Program-made: the position numbers and the translations under genes
The notes under the pieces: model-generated
Database searches by the model: none
Seen by the model: only the letters and a program-made list of their open reading frames with translations
Told to the model about the DNA's origin: nothing
Shown: one piece after another, positions 1-7,529 of the stretch
Layout: the number at the start of each line of letters is the position of its first letter
Numbering within the stretch: position 1 is the stretch's first letter
Assembly (NCBI GenBank): GCA_040757715.1
Contig: JBFLWS010000040.1
Span: 1 to 20,029, forward strand
Length of the DNA: 20,029 nt
Source of the DNA: CAIMFV01 sp040757715
Lineage (GTDB): Bacteria; Pseudomonadota; Alphaproteobacteria; Caulobacterales; Caulobacteraceae
Reading direction: 5' to 3'

Positions 1-159
1 AATCGCCAGCTTGAGCGATGATCCGATCGTCGGACTGCCTGCTGTGGCGATCTGATCAACCCGGCCCACGCCGGAGTTCATCTCGGTGGCCCCGCTTCAG
101 CTACACCACCGCCGGGGACACGATCCTACATTCACGGCGAACCTATTGGGAGCCGCATC
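1..159. other. Non-coding stretch upstream of msrA
   Basis: No reading frame here has the look of a real gene; an overlapping short frame is out of phase with msrA and low in complexity. The segment probably holds the msrA promoter and leader, but I see no clear -35/-10 pair. A ribosome binding site, GGGAG, lies at about 150-154, just before the msrA ATG at 160. Confidence 0.4.
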
Positions 160-813
160 ATGGCCATTGGTCAAAAGTCCCTCGATCTGCCGGCGCCGGG
201 CGAGGCCCTGAAGGGCCGGCCTGAGCCGATTCCCACCGCCGCGACTCACTTCGTCAACGGCGCGCCGCTGCAGGGTCCGTTCCCGCCGGGGAGTGAGGAG
301 GCGGTGTTGGCCATGGGCTGCTTCTGGGGCGTGGAGCGGCTGTTCTGGAAGCTGCCCGGCGTGTTGGTCACCGCGGCGGGCTACGCCGGCGGCGAGACGC
401 CCAACCCGACCTACGAAGAGGTGTGCAGCGGGCGCACCGGCCATGCCGAGGTGGTGCGGGTGATCTTCGACCCCACTGTGATTTCCTATGAGTCGCTCTT
501 GAAGGCGTTCTGGGAAAATCACGACCCGACCCAGGGCATGCGCCAGGGCGGCGACATTGGCACGCAGTACCGCTCGGCCATCTACACGCTGAACGAGGCC
601 CAGCGCGCGGCGGCGGAGCGCTCGCGCACGGCCTATGCGGCGGCGCTGGCGGGGCGGGGGCTTCCCCCCATCACCACCGAGATCACGCCGGCCGGTCCGT
701 TCTATTACGCCGAGGCCTATCACCAGCAGTACCTGGCCAAGAACCCCGGCGGCTATTGCGGCCTGGGCGGCGTGGGCGTGAGCTGCCCCATCGGCCTCGA
801 CGTGGAGGCGTAA
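160..813 (+). CDS. msrA: Peptide-methionine (S)-S-oxide reductase MsrA
   Basis: MsrA reduces the S-epimer of methionine sulfoxide, free or in proteins, back to methionine using thioredoxin, and so repairs oxidative damage in the cytoplasm. The 217-residue product carries the family's catalytic motif GCFWG at residues 53-57 with the nucleophile Cys54, then a GYAGG motif, and near the C-terminus the EAYHQQYL motif. Cys200 and Cys209 sit in the Gly-rich tail where resolving cysteines of long-form MsrA proteins are found. About 45 residues precede the catalytic motif, as in the longer proteobacterial forms, and there is no signal peptide. The ATG is preceded by GGGAG. The next gene starts 21 bp downstream on the same strand, so the two are probably co-transcribed. 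The family is clear from the motifs. Confidence 0.95.
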   Translation: MAIGQKSLDLPAPGEALKGRPEPIPTAATHFVNGAPLQGPFPPGSEEAVLAMGCFWGVERLFWKLPGVLVTAAGYAGGETPNPTYEEVCSGRTGHAEVVRVIFDPTVISYESLLKAFWENHDPTQGMRQGGDIGTQYRSAIYTLNEAQRAAAERSRTAYAAALAGRGLPPITTEITPAGPFYYAEAYHQQYLAKNPGGYCGLGGVGVSCPIGLDVEA

Positions 814-834
814 CCGCAGAAGTAGGAGGCGCGC

Positions 835-1191
835 GTGCGCTACGAGGCCTTCCACGACATGGCGCTCAAGCTGCCCGGCGCCCGGTTCGACGTGAAGTGG
901 GGCTGCGACCGCACCTTCTGCGTCGGGCCGAAGATGTTCGCCCACGCGGGCCCCCTGAACGCCGAGCCGAGCGGCTATATGTTCAAGGCGAGCGAGCTGG
1001 GGTTTGAGATGCTGACCGGCGCGGGGCTCGCCGCGCCCGCGCCCTATCTCGGCAAGGCCAAGTGGGTGCTGACGGCGGGCCCAGACGCCCTGTCGGATGA
1101 AGAGCTCGCCGACTATGTCGCCCAGTCCTACCGCCTGGTGGCGGCGGGCCTCACCGCCAAGCTCCGTCGGGAGCTTGGCGTCGGGATTTAA
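835..1191 (+). CDS. MmcQ/YjbR (DUF419) family protein
   Basis: A 118-residue protein of the MmcQ/YjbR type, a small alpha/beta fold (CyaY-like in known structures) of uncertain biochemical role. Sequence signs are the N-terminal 'LPGA' segment followed by a 'KWGCDRTFCVGPKMFA' strand pair, then 'MFKASELGFEML', and the C-terminal LVAAGLTAKLRREL helix; the length matches the family. The start is GTG at 835, chosen because a strong AGGAGG sits 5 bp before it (824-829) and homology-like sequence begins at once. It follows msrA by 21 bp on the same strand, which suggests a two-gene operon without proving a shared function. Its stop lies only 3 bp from the stop of the convergent peptidase gene. Confidence 0.85.
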   Translation: MRYEAFHDMALKLPGARFDVKWGCDRTFCVGPKMFAHAGPLNAEPSGYMFKASELGFEMLTGAGLAAPAPYLGKAKWVLTAGPDALSDEELADYVAQSYRLVAAGLTAKLRRELGVGI

Positions 1192-1194
1192 TCG

Positions 1195-3279
1195 CTATTT
1201 CGTCCAGCGCTTCAGCCAGCCAAGCACGGTCTCCTGCCACTGCACGGAGTTCTGCGGCTTCAGCACCCAGTGATTCTCGTCCGGGAAGGTGAGGAATTCG
1301 CTCGGCACGCCCTTGCGCTGCAAGGCGGTGAAGGCGGCGAGGCCCTGCTCCTCGGGGATGCGGAAGTCGCGCTCGCTGTGGATGATCAGCATGGGCTTAT
1401 TCCACGCCGCCACATGATTGGCCGGGTTGAACTTCTCATAGGCGGCCGGGTCGACCCAGGGCGTGGCGTGGCCGTTCTCCCACTCGGAGAACCACAGCTC
1501 CTCGGTGGAATAGCCCATCATGCGGTTGTCGAAGATGCCGTCGTGGCTGACTAGGCATTTCCACGGCGCGCTCCAATTGCCGGCGATCCAGTTGACCATG
1601 AAGCCGCCATAGGAGGCGCCGAGCGCGCAGGCGTGCTCCCCGTCGAGGAAGTCGTATTTGGCGAGCGCCGCGGCCCAGCCCTTCTGCAGGTCCTCCAGCG
1701 GGCGATCGCCCCAGTGGCCGGCGATGGCGTCGGTGAAGGCCTGGCCATAGCCCGGCGTGCCGTGGAACTCGATCAGCACCACGGCAAAGCCCTGGGCGGC
1801 GTAGGTTTGCGGATTCCAGCGATAGCCCCAGCCGTTGGCGTAGGGCACTTCGGGCCCGCCGTGGATGATAAAGGCCACCGGGTACTTGTGGCCCGCCTGA
1901 TAGCCGGCCGGCTTCACCACATAACCATGCACGTTCTCGCCGTTCCAGGCGGCGAAGGTGAAGGGCTCGAAGGCCCCCAGCTCAATGCCGGCCAGCTGGT
2001 CCTCGCCCACATGGGTGAGCTGCACCTCGCCCTTGTCGGCAAGACGATAGAGCTGATCGGGGCCGGCGAGGGAGCTCATGCTCAGCGTGACGCCGGCCTT
2101 GCTGACGGCGAAGTCCGACACGTGGCCCTGATGGGTCAGTTCGCGCACCGCGCCCTTGGCCGGATCGAGCTGATAGAGCTTCTCCTGGCCGGCGTCGGCG
2201 GCGGTCAGATAAAGGCTCTTGCCGTCGAGGCTCCAGGCGATCTGGTCGGCGGAGCGGTCGAAGGCCGGATCCACCTCGCGGGTCTGACCGCTCTTCAGAT
2301 CCATGACCATGACGCCGAAGCGGTCGCTCTCGAAGGTGGGGCGCTTCTGGGCGCGATAGGCGAGCTTGGTCCCATCGGGGGAGAACACCGGCTGCGCGTC
2401 CCAGGCGGGGTTGCCGGCGGTGAGATCCTTGGGCGCGGCCGAGCCGTCGATAGGCGTCGCATAGAGGTCGAAATTGGTGCTCCAGGGCTCCGTGCGGCCG
2501 GCCAGACGGGCGGAGAACACCACCGTCTTGGAGTCGGGGCTGATGGCGAAGTCGTGGTCGTCGCCGTCGGGCTTGGAGGGCGCATCGCCGTCGAAGCCGG
2601 CCATGAGCGGGCGCGCTACGCCCTCAGCCACGCCATCGGCATTCAGCGCCAGCGAGAACAGGTGGTTGCGCGTGCCGTCGGCCCATTCGTCCCAGTGACG
2701 CACGAACAGCTTGGTGAATAGCCGACCGCTGGCTTTGTGCTGAGCCTCGGCCTTCTGGCGCGCTGCGGTGGCCTCTGGGGCCTCGGCGTCCGGGAACACC
2801 GCCAGGGCGATCACCAAGGTCTTGCCGTCGGGGGCGAGGCGGAAGGCCTGCACATCCAGCGGCAGGTTCGTCACCTGAGTCGCCGTCGCCCCGTCAGGGC
2901 TGGTCTTCCACACCTGGGCCGAGCCCGAGCGGTGGGAGAGGAAATAGATGGCCTTGCCGTCCGGGCTCCAGCGCGGGTTGGTCGCCCCGCCGTCGGAGAT
3001 GGAAAGGCGCACGGCGGTCTTCCACATCACCCCCTTGCGGTCGGGGAAATGGGTGGGCACGACCCACAGCGAGTGGCTGGACCGGTTGGCGTCAAAGTCC
3101 ACCTTGCGCAAGTCATAGACGGCCAGGGTCCCGTCCGGCGACACCTGGGCGTCGGACATCCGATCGAGGCTGGCGAGGTCTCTAGGCTGCAGTGCGCGCG
3201 CCTGCGCGACGCCCGCGAACGCCACCGCCGCCAAGGCGATCACCGCAGTCTGGCCGAAAATTGCGTGAAATTTGGTCAT
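1195..3279 (-). CDS. Secreted S9 family (prolyl oligopeptidase-like) serine peptidase
   Basis: A 694-residue serine peptidase of the S9 family (dipeptidyl-/acylaminoacyl-peptidase type), expected to cleave short peptides in the periplasm. I chose the ATG at 3279, not the upstream one at 3414, because it begins a typical signal peptide (MTKFHAIFG, hydrophobic core, AQA). A GGAG-like site lies 8-11 bp upstream, and the extra 45 residues look untranslated. Residues of about 30-430 hold WD40/PD40-like beta-propeller repeats (several 'SPDGK' motifs). The C-terminal alpha/beta hydrolase domain has the nucleophile motif GASYGG with Ser556, Asp638 in ERDFR and His670 in ENHW, a complete triad. The substrate cannot be read from sequence. 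It converges on the MmcQ/YjbR gene with a 3-bp gap. Confidence 0.93.
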   Translation of the reverse strand: MTKFHAIFGQTAVIALAAVAFAGVAQARALQPRDLASLDRMSDAQVSPDGTLAVYDLRKVDFDANRSSHSLWVVPTHFPDRKGVMWKTAVRLSISDGGATNPRWSPDGKAIYFLSHRSGSAQVWKTSPDGATATQVTNLPLDVQAFRLAPDGKTLVIALAVFPDAEAPEATAARQKAEAQHKASGRLFTKLFVRHWDEWADGTRNHLFSLALNADGVAEGVARPLMAGFDGDAPSKPDGDDHDFAISPDSKTVVFSARLAGRTEPWSTNFDLYATPIDGSAAPKDLTAGNPAWDAQPVFSPDGTKLAYRAQKRPTFESDRFGVMVMDLKSGQTREVDPAFDRSADQIAWSLDGKSLYLTAADAGQEKLYQLDPAKGAVRELTHQGHVSDFAVSKAGVTLSMSSLAGPDQLYRLADKGEVQLTHVGEDQLAGIELGAFEPFTFAAWNGENVHGYVVKPAGYQAGHKYPVAFIIHGGPEVPYANGWGYRWNPQTYAAQGFAVVLIEFHGTPGYGQAFTDAIAGHWGDRPLEDLQKGWAAALAKYDFLDGEHACALGASYGGFMVNWIAGNWSAPWKCLVSHDGIFDNRMMGYSTEELWFSEWENGHATPWVDPAAYEKFNPANHVAAWNKPMLIIHSERDFRIPEEQGLAAFTALQRKGVPSEFLTFPDENHWVLKPQNSVQWQETVLGWLKRWTK

Positions 3280-3359
3280 TCTGGAACGCTCCACCCTGGA
3301 AGGGCCAAGGCGTAGCATGCGGCGCGCAGGGGCTCCAGGGGGAGGGCTGGAGCCTCCAG

Positions 3360-3373
3360 GGATGGTGCGGACG
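3360..3373 (-). repeat. 14-bp copy of the tRNA-Leu 3' end (possible att site)
   Basis: GGATGGTGCGGACG on the + strand is identical to positions 4005-4018, which cover the last bases of tRNA-Leu including the encoded CCA (11 bases of the gene) plus three flanking bases. The copy lies 632 bp beyond the tRNA 3' boundary, just outside the hypothetical gene. The arrangement resembles attL/attR flanking an element inserted at a tRNA 3' end. No integrase is present between the copies, so this would be a remnant or a passively mobilised piece. Confidence 0.45.
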
Positions 3374-3404
3374 TCGAGCGGCGCCGACAGCAACCCACGA
3401 CTAC

Positions 3405-3857
3405 TCAAGCGCAACCTGACTCGGGTTTCGAGGGGCGGTGCCCGATCACGCGCAACCCGCCGCGCTCGGTTTCCTCGAGCGTGAAATCGCCGATCTGGTT
3501 CAGTGAAAGCTGAAGCGCGGCGACATCCTGATCGGCTCGCACGCTAGGTTTCGAGAAGTAGTGGCGCGGCACCTCGACCCACTCGATCTCGCGAAGCGGC
3601 TTTGGGCCGAACTGGAAGAAGTCAGCCCATGCGTGGGGACATTGAAGCGACAGGACGCCGATCTCGTGCTCACGATCGTCGTAGACGAAGCGGATGAGGA
3701 GGCGGGTGATATCGGACTGGGACTCCACTACTTCGAAAAACTTACGCCACTTCGTGTCAGACATGAACGAGGCGCTGTAGTCGCGGGGGATGGTCCGACG
3801 CCGACGGTCGTGGCCGAGATGCTTTGCTGCGTGGAAATGCTCAACCTTTTTCGACAT
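3405..3857 (-). CDS. Hypothetical protein, possibly DUF6678-like
   Basis: A 150-residue protein I cannot assign with confidence. It has no signal peptide or membrane segment. The C-terminal 119 residues read like a compact alpha/beta domain: 'MSDTKWRKFFEVVES' at the start, the strand 'ITRLLIRFVYDD', then 'PLREIEWVEVPRHY' and 'ETERGGLRVIGHR'. This resembles, from memory, the uncharacterised DUF6678 family. The start is either the ATG at 3857 or the internal ATG at 3764, which would give 119 residues and drop a His/Arg/Lys-rich N-terminal extension; the shorter form fits the presumed family better. An open frame extends upstream to 4247 but runs through the tRNA gene and is not coding there. 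The gene sits between two copies of the tRNA-Leu 3' end and in sequence AT-richer than its neighbours, which suggests horizontal arrival. Confidence 0.6.
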   Translation of the reverse strand: MSKKVEHFHAAKHLGHDRRRRTIPRDYSASFMSDTKWRKFFEVVESQSDITRLLIRFVYDDREHEIGVLSLQCPHAWADFFQFGPKPLREIEWVEVPRHYFSKPSVRADQDVAALQLSLNQIGDFTLEETERGGLRVIGHRPSKPESGCA

Positions 3858-4007
3858 TGGCCCCACGCCTGAGAGCGCGCCCGAGAATCTCAGCTCAATC
3901 AACCAAGAAGGAAAGGTTCGATATCCGAATAAGCGGCTTGCCCGCTTAAACTGTAGCAGATTGTCAATTGCCCGGTGAAGGGAAGTCCGTGAGCTAAATA
4001 AAATGGA
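3858..4007. other. AT-rich intergenic segment beside tRNA-Leu
   Basis: 150 bp with visibly lower GC than the surroundings. On the minus strand the tRNA gene is followed by a T-rich stretch (ATTTTATTTAG) that may end its transcription, but I see no terminator hairpin. It also holds whatever promoter serves the hypothetical gene. Confidence 0.35.
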
Positions 4008-4093
4008 TGGTGCGGACGGGGGGACTCGAACCCCCACGGCCTGTGGCCAACGGATTTTAAGTCCGGTGCGTCTACCGATTCCGCCACGTCCGC
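4008..4093 (-). tRNA. tRNA-Leu (anticodon TAA)
   Basis: An 86-nt tRNA read from the minus strand, with the 3' CCA encoded. The acceptor stem GCGGACG pairs with CGTCCGC. The D arm contains GGCGGAATCGGTAGACGC. The anticodon loop is CTTAAAA on a CCGGA/TCCG(T) stem, giving anticodon TAA (reads UUA/UUG). The long variable arm (TTGGCCACAGGCCGT) is typical of class II tRNA-Leu, and the T arm is GGGGGTTCGAGTCCCCC. Its 3' end is the apparent insertion point of the small segment at lower coordinates. Confidence 0.97.
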
Positions 4094-4112
4094 CCTGGGC
4101 AAGGGCGCGGAC

Positions 4113-4141
4113 CTTATAGACTATGCCGGCGCCGGGCCAGA
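4113..4141 (-). promoter_or_regulatory. Putative promoter of tRNA-Leu
   Basis: On the minus strand a TATAAG -10 element occupies 4113-4118, about 20 bp before the tRNA 5' end, followed by a GC-rich discriminator. The -35 region, about 17 bp further up (TCTGGC), is a poor match to consensus, so the call rests mainly on the -10 and its position. Confidence 0.35.
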
Positions 4142-4245
4142 GCCTCAGCGCCCCTGATAACGCCGATGGCCAGGCGCCCTTGCGAATTGGTGACGGCGCC
4201 GTCACCATGGCCGCAACAAAAGAAATCGCCTCGGGGAGAGGACGC

Positions 4246-5907
4246 ATGCAAGGTACGCGGTACGACTACGTCATCGTGGGCGCGGGGTCGGCGGGCTCGG
4301 TGCTCGCCAATCGCTTGAGCGAGGATCCCAACACCAAGGTGCTGGTGCTGGAGGCCGGGGGCCGCAACACCTCGATCCTGGTGAAGATGCCGGCCGGCGT
4401 CGGCCAGCTGATCAAGAAGAAGAGCGAGTTCAACTGGGGCTTCTGGACCGAGCCGGAGCCGCACATGAACAATCGCCGCCTGTGGTGGCCGCGCGGACGC
4501 GGGCTCGGCGGCTCCTCGGCCATCAACGGCATGATCTATATCCGCGGCCATGCCAGCGACTATGACCAGTGGCGGCAGATGGGCCTGTCCGGCTGGTCCT
4601 ATGAAGAGGTGCTGCCCTACTTCAAGCGCGCCGAGACCCTGCACGGCGAGCCGAGCCCCTATCACGGCTTTGAAGGCCCGCTGCATGTGAGCTGGGGCGA
4701 GCTCAGCGACCATCCCCTCAACGCCGGCGTCATCAAGGCGGGCGTCGAGGCGGGCTACAAGTTCACCGAGGATTTCAACGGCGCCGACCAGGAAGGCTTC
4801 GGCCGCTATCAGCTCACCATCCGCGACGGCCAGCGCTGGAGCGCGGCGGCGGGCTATCTTGATCCGATCCGCGAGGCGCGGCCAAACCTCTCCATCGTCA
4901 CCGGCGCGCGCACCACGCGGCTGGTGATCGAGAAGGGCCGGGCGGTCGGCGTTGAGTATGTGGTGAGCAAGGGCGGCGAACGGCAGGTCGCCTATGCCGA
5001 CGGCGAGGTGCTGCTGGCTGCCGGCGCGGTGCAGTCGCCGCAGATCTTGCAGCTCTCGGGCATCGGCGATCCGGACGCCCTGGCCAAGCACGGGATCAAG
5101 GCGGTGCACGCGCTGAAAGGCGTGGGCGCCAATCTGCAGGACCACCTGGACGTCTGCCTCAACTGGACCAGCAAGGGGCCTTTGTCGCTTTACAACGAGA
5201 CCAAGGGCCTGAAGCAGCTCATGGTGGGGATCAACTATATGCTCACCGGCAAGGGGCCCGGGCGGCAGAACGGGCTTGAGTCCGGCGCCTTCCTGAAGTC
5301 GCGGCCCGACCTCGCCGCCCCCGACCTGCAGATTCACTTCGTGCGGGCGATCATGAAGAACCACGCCAAGGAGAGCGTGAACGCCGACGGCTACACCCTG
5401 CACGTCTGCCAGCTCCGGCCTGAAAGCCGCGGAAGCATCGGCCTGCGCTCAGCCGATCCGTTCGACGATCCGACGATCCTCGCCAACTACCTCGCCACCG
5501 AGGAGGACAAGCGGGCGATTCGCCAGGGCGTGCGCATGGCGCGCGACGTGGTGGCTCAACCTTCCTTGCGCGAACTCACCGACGTGGAGCTGTCGCCGGG
5601 CGCGGGCGTGGAGAGCGACGCCGAGATCGACGCCTGGGTGCGCCAGTTCGGCGAGACCATCTACCACCCGGTGGGAACGGCCAAGATGGGCGTGGAAGGC
5701 GATTCCATGGCGGTGGTGAACGCCGAGCTGAAGCTGATCGGTCTCGACGGCCTGCGGGTGGTGGACGCCAGCGCCATGCCGACCTTGGTGGGCGGCAACA
5801 CCAATGCGCCCACCATCATGCTGGCGGAAAAAGCCGCTGATATGATTCGCGGGCGCGCGGCCCTGCCGGCCGAGACTCTCGGCGATGCAGGCCGCTCGGC
5901 GGCCTAG
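4246..5907 (+). CDS. GMC family FAD-dependent oxidoreductase (choline/alcohol dehydrogenase-like)
   Basis: A 553-residue flavoprotein of the glucose-methanol-choline oxidoreductase family, which oxidises an alcohol (choline, aliphatic or aromatic alcohols) with FAD; the acceptor is probably a quinone or other respiratory carrier. The N-terminal Rossmann motif GAGSAG spans residues 12-17. The GMC signatures are visible: 'GRGLGGSSAINGMIYIRGH' in the first third and 'GAVQSPQILQLSGIG' in the middle. The C-terminal active-site pair is His474 in YHPVGTAKMG and Asn518 in GGNTNAP, 44 residues apart as in choline oxidase. The start is the ATG at 4246, preceded by GGGGAGAGGA; upstream in-frame ATGs at 4123 and 4207 lie before the conserved domain. 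There is no signal peptide. The substrate is not predictable; no betaine aldehyde dehydrogenase or transporter lies next to it. It ends 2 bp from the convergent PAS gene. Confidence 0.93.
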   Translation: MQGTRYDYVIVGAGSAGSVLANRLSEDPNTKVLVLEAGGRNTSILVKMPAGVGQLIKKKSEFNWGFWTEPEPHMNNRRLWWPRGRGLGGSSAINGMIYIRGHASDYDQWRQMGLSGWSYEEVLPYFKRAETLHGEPSPYHGFEGPLHVSWGELSDHPLNAGVIKAGVEAGYKFTEDFNGADQEGFGRYQLTIRDGQRWSAAAGYLDPIREARPNLSIVTGARTTRLVIEKGRAVGVEYVVSKGGERQVAYADGEVLLAAGAVQSPQILQLSGIGDPDALAKHGIKAVHALKGVGANLQDHLDVCLNWTSKGPLSLYNETKGLKQLMVGINYMLTGKGPGRQNGLESGAFLKSRPDLAAPDLQIHFVRAIMKNHAKESVNADGYTLHVCQLRPESRGSIGLRSADPFDDPTILANYLATEEDKRAIRQGVRMARDVVAQPSLRELTDVELSPGAGVESDAEIDAWVRQFGETIYHPVGTAKMGVEGDSMAVVNAELKLIGLDGLRVVDASAMPTLVGGNTNAPTIMLAEKAADMIRGRAALPAETLGDAGRSAA

Positions 5908-5909
5908 GC

Positions 5910-6491
5910 TTAGGCGACGATGCGGCCGTTCACGGCGGCGAGGCGCAGGTGCGCGCCACGACGCTGGGCGGCCGGATGCGGCATGGCGCTCGGGCGCTCG
6001 GCAGGCCCGACGATGGTGAGGTCCGTGAGTCGGAGCTGGGTCACCGGCTCGCCGGCCAGGCGGGCGGTGAGCGAGGTCGGCTGATAGAGGCCCATGATGC
6101 GGTCGGCGAGGCCGGTCGGCCCGACCATCGGGGCGAGGGTGATCTCGACGCTGATGCTTTGTCCGCTGGCGGCGATGGCCTCGGCGGTGATGACCAAGGG
6201 AGAGCGCAGCAGGCGGGCCTGACCGAGGGAAAGCTCGATCTTCTCGCGCTCGCCGGCGACCCACAGCTGGAGGAAATTCACCCCCTTCAGCTCCCGGCCG
6301 TGCAGGTCGTTCACCAGGCCGCCCGCCAGGCGGAACACCTCCGCGCCCGCCTTTTCGCGGCCGAGGATGAACAGCTGCGGCAACAGCGGGCCAAAGGCCA
6401 CCGGCGACATTTCCGCTCGGGCCGGCAATTGGCCGCCGATGCGACGCTCGCGCCATTCCCGGATCAGGCGTTCGGTGTGCGGATGAAACAT
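5910..6491 (-). CDS. PAS domain-containing protein (PAS_5 / DUF1457 type)
   Basis: A 193-residue cytoplasmic protein matching the small one-domain PAS family (PF07310, formerly DUF1457), abundant in Caulobacterales and other alphaproteobacteria. Members probably act as sensory or regulatory modules, and the ligand is usually unknown. Visible family features are the opening helix 'LIREWRERR', 'LPARAEMSP', the 'LLPQLFILGREK' strand, and 'VFRLAGGLVNDLHGREL' followed by 'NFLQLW'. No output domain is fused. I chose the ATG at 6491 because the domain starts immediately after it; the open frame to 6596 adds 35 residues with no family character. It is tail-to-tail with the GMC gene and divergent from the secreted protein gene, sharing a 171-bp upstream region. 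Confidence 0.8.
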   Translation of the reverse strand: MFHPHTERLIREWRERRIGGQLPARAEMSPVAFGPLLPQLFILGREKAGAEVFRLAGGLVNDLHGRELKGVNFLQLWVAGEREKIELSLGQARLLRSPLVITAEAIAASGQSISVEITLAPMVGPTGLADRIMGLYQPTSLTARLAGEPVTQLRLTDLTIVGPAERPSAMPHPAAQRRGAHLRLAAVNGRIVA

Positions 6492-6662
6492 GACGGCCTC
6501 GTCTCTGTTCGCAAGGTTGTGCGACTTGCAGGGAAAGGCCGGCGCCACGGGGAACTGTGCCGAAACGGAGCGAAACCGTTGGAATCGTGCCGGCATCCTT
6601 AACGCGATGGCAGGAATTGCGGCGGCAATGCTGAGGTCAGCGTCCGCGGAACCCTTGTCGTC

Positions 6663-7526
6663 ATGTCGCGTCTTGCCACGCTCATCAGTCTCATGGCGCT
6701 CAGCGCGCCGGGCGCCGCTCTGGCCGGCGGCTCATCTTGCGGCTGCGTGCCGACGACGCATCAGGTGCGTGTGCCCGGCATCCAAGTCGATACGCCTTCC
6801 GTTGTGGTGACACCGCCTGCGCCGTCCGGCGGCGGGGGATCGGGCGGAGGCGGCGCCAGCGCTTCGAGCTCAGCCTCGGCTGGGGCTGGAATCACCGCGC
6901 AAATCACCACCACCACCACCTCGTCCGGCGCCGGGAGCGCGACGGGCGCAGCGGCGAATCTCCTGACCGGGGGGGGCGGCGGCGGTTGGAGCGCGGAGGC
7001 GGGCCCCTACAGCACGGTCAATCTCACGGTGGAGACGGGCGCGGCCCTGACCACGCGCCAGGTGTGCGTGGCCGAGAAGGCGGTGGTCACGGTGGTGGCC
7101 ATTGAGGCCGTTTGCCTCGACGACAAGGCGGCGCCGCATCCGGCCTCGCAAGTGACGCCCGACCGCGAACTGGCGCCAGCCTATGCCGGCGAGGTCTATC
7201 GCTGCATCGCTGGCACACGGCTGCAATACACCCTGGCCGAGGGCCGCAACGCTGCCGATCTCGCCCATGGCCGCACCACCACCTGCAACAAGGGTGAAGC
7301 TCTGGTGCGCAGCGCTGACGGCGCGCTCGCTTGCCGTCCGCAGGCCCCCGCGCGGGACTGCAACGAACGCTCGCTGCTGCGGCGGTTTGGACCGGGGATC
7401 AAGATCGTGCAGGCGCGCACCGGCGCTGTCTGCGCGGCTTGGCGCAGCGAGCAGGTGGTGGCCCAGGGGGCGAGCTTGACCGGCGCGCTCACCCTCGATG
7501 GCGGCGTGGGCGGCGTAGTCCGCTGA
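6663..7526 (+). CDS. Secreted Gly/Ser/Thr-rich protein of unknown function
   Basis: I do not recognise this 287-residue protein. It begins with a clear Sec signal peptide (MSRLATLISLMALSAPGAALA, cleavage about residue 21) and then 'GGSSCGCVP'. Residues 50-110 are a low-complexity Gly/Ser/Ala/Thr segment (GGGGSGGGG, SASSSASAGAG, TTTTTSSGAG, LLTGGGGGG). The C-terminal half is more normal and contains spaced cysteines (motifs VCVAEK, VCLDD, YRCIAG, TTCNKG, LACRP, RDCNER, VCAAW) that could form disulfides in the periplasm or outside the cell. The tail VVAQGASLTGALTLDGGVGGVVR could be an outer-membrane or surface segment. An uninterrupted run of eight G lies inside the Gly tract (6969-6976). It converges on the M16 peptidase gene with a 3-bp gap. 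The nearby holdfast genes are suggestive only; no functional link is shown. Confidence 0.75.
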   Translation: MSRLATLISLMALSAPGAALAGGSSCGCVPTTHQVRVPGIQVDTPSVVVTPPAPSGGGGSGGGGASASSSASAGAGITAQITTTTTSSGAGSATGAAANLLTGGGGGGWSAEAGPYSTVNLTVETGAALTTRQVCVAEKAVVTVVAIEAVCLDDKAAPHPASQVTPDRELAPAYAGEVYRCIAGTRLQYTLAEGRNAADLAHGRTTTCNKGEALVRSADGALACRPQAPARDCNERSLLRRFGPGIKIVQARTGAVCAAWRSEQVVAQGASLTGALTLDGGVGGVVR

Positions 7527-7529
7527 CCC

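Noticed and set aside
1633..2721. Plus-strand open frame of 362 codons inside the S9 peptidase gene
   Set aside because: It is a GC-driven shadow. The peptidase on the minus strand has a complete triad and signal peptide.
3858..4247. N-terminal extension of the hypothetical protein frame up to 4247
   Set aside because: This part of the frame translates the tRNA-Leu gene and the sequence before it, so it cannot be protein-coding.
4114..5403. Minus-strand open frame of 429 codons opposite the GMC oxidoreductase
   Set aside because: It is antisense to a clear FAD enzyme, has no recognisable motif and runs across the tRNA-Leu promoter region.
6551..6580. GGAAC...CGTT as an EcfG (general stress) promoter ahead of the secreted protein
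   Set aside because: The spacer is 21 bp, not the 16-17 bp of this promoter class.
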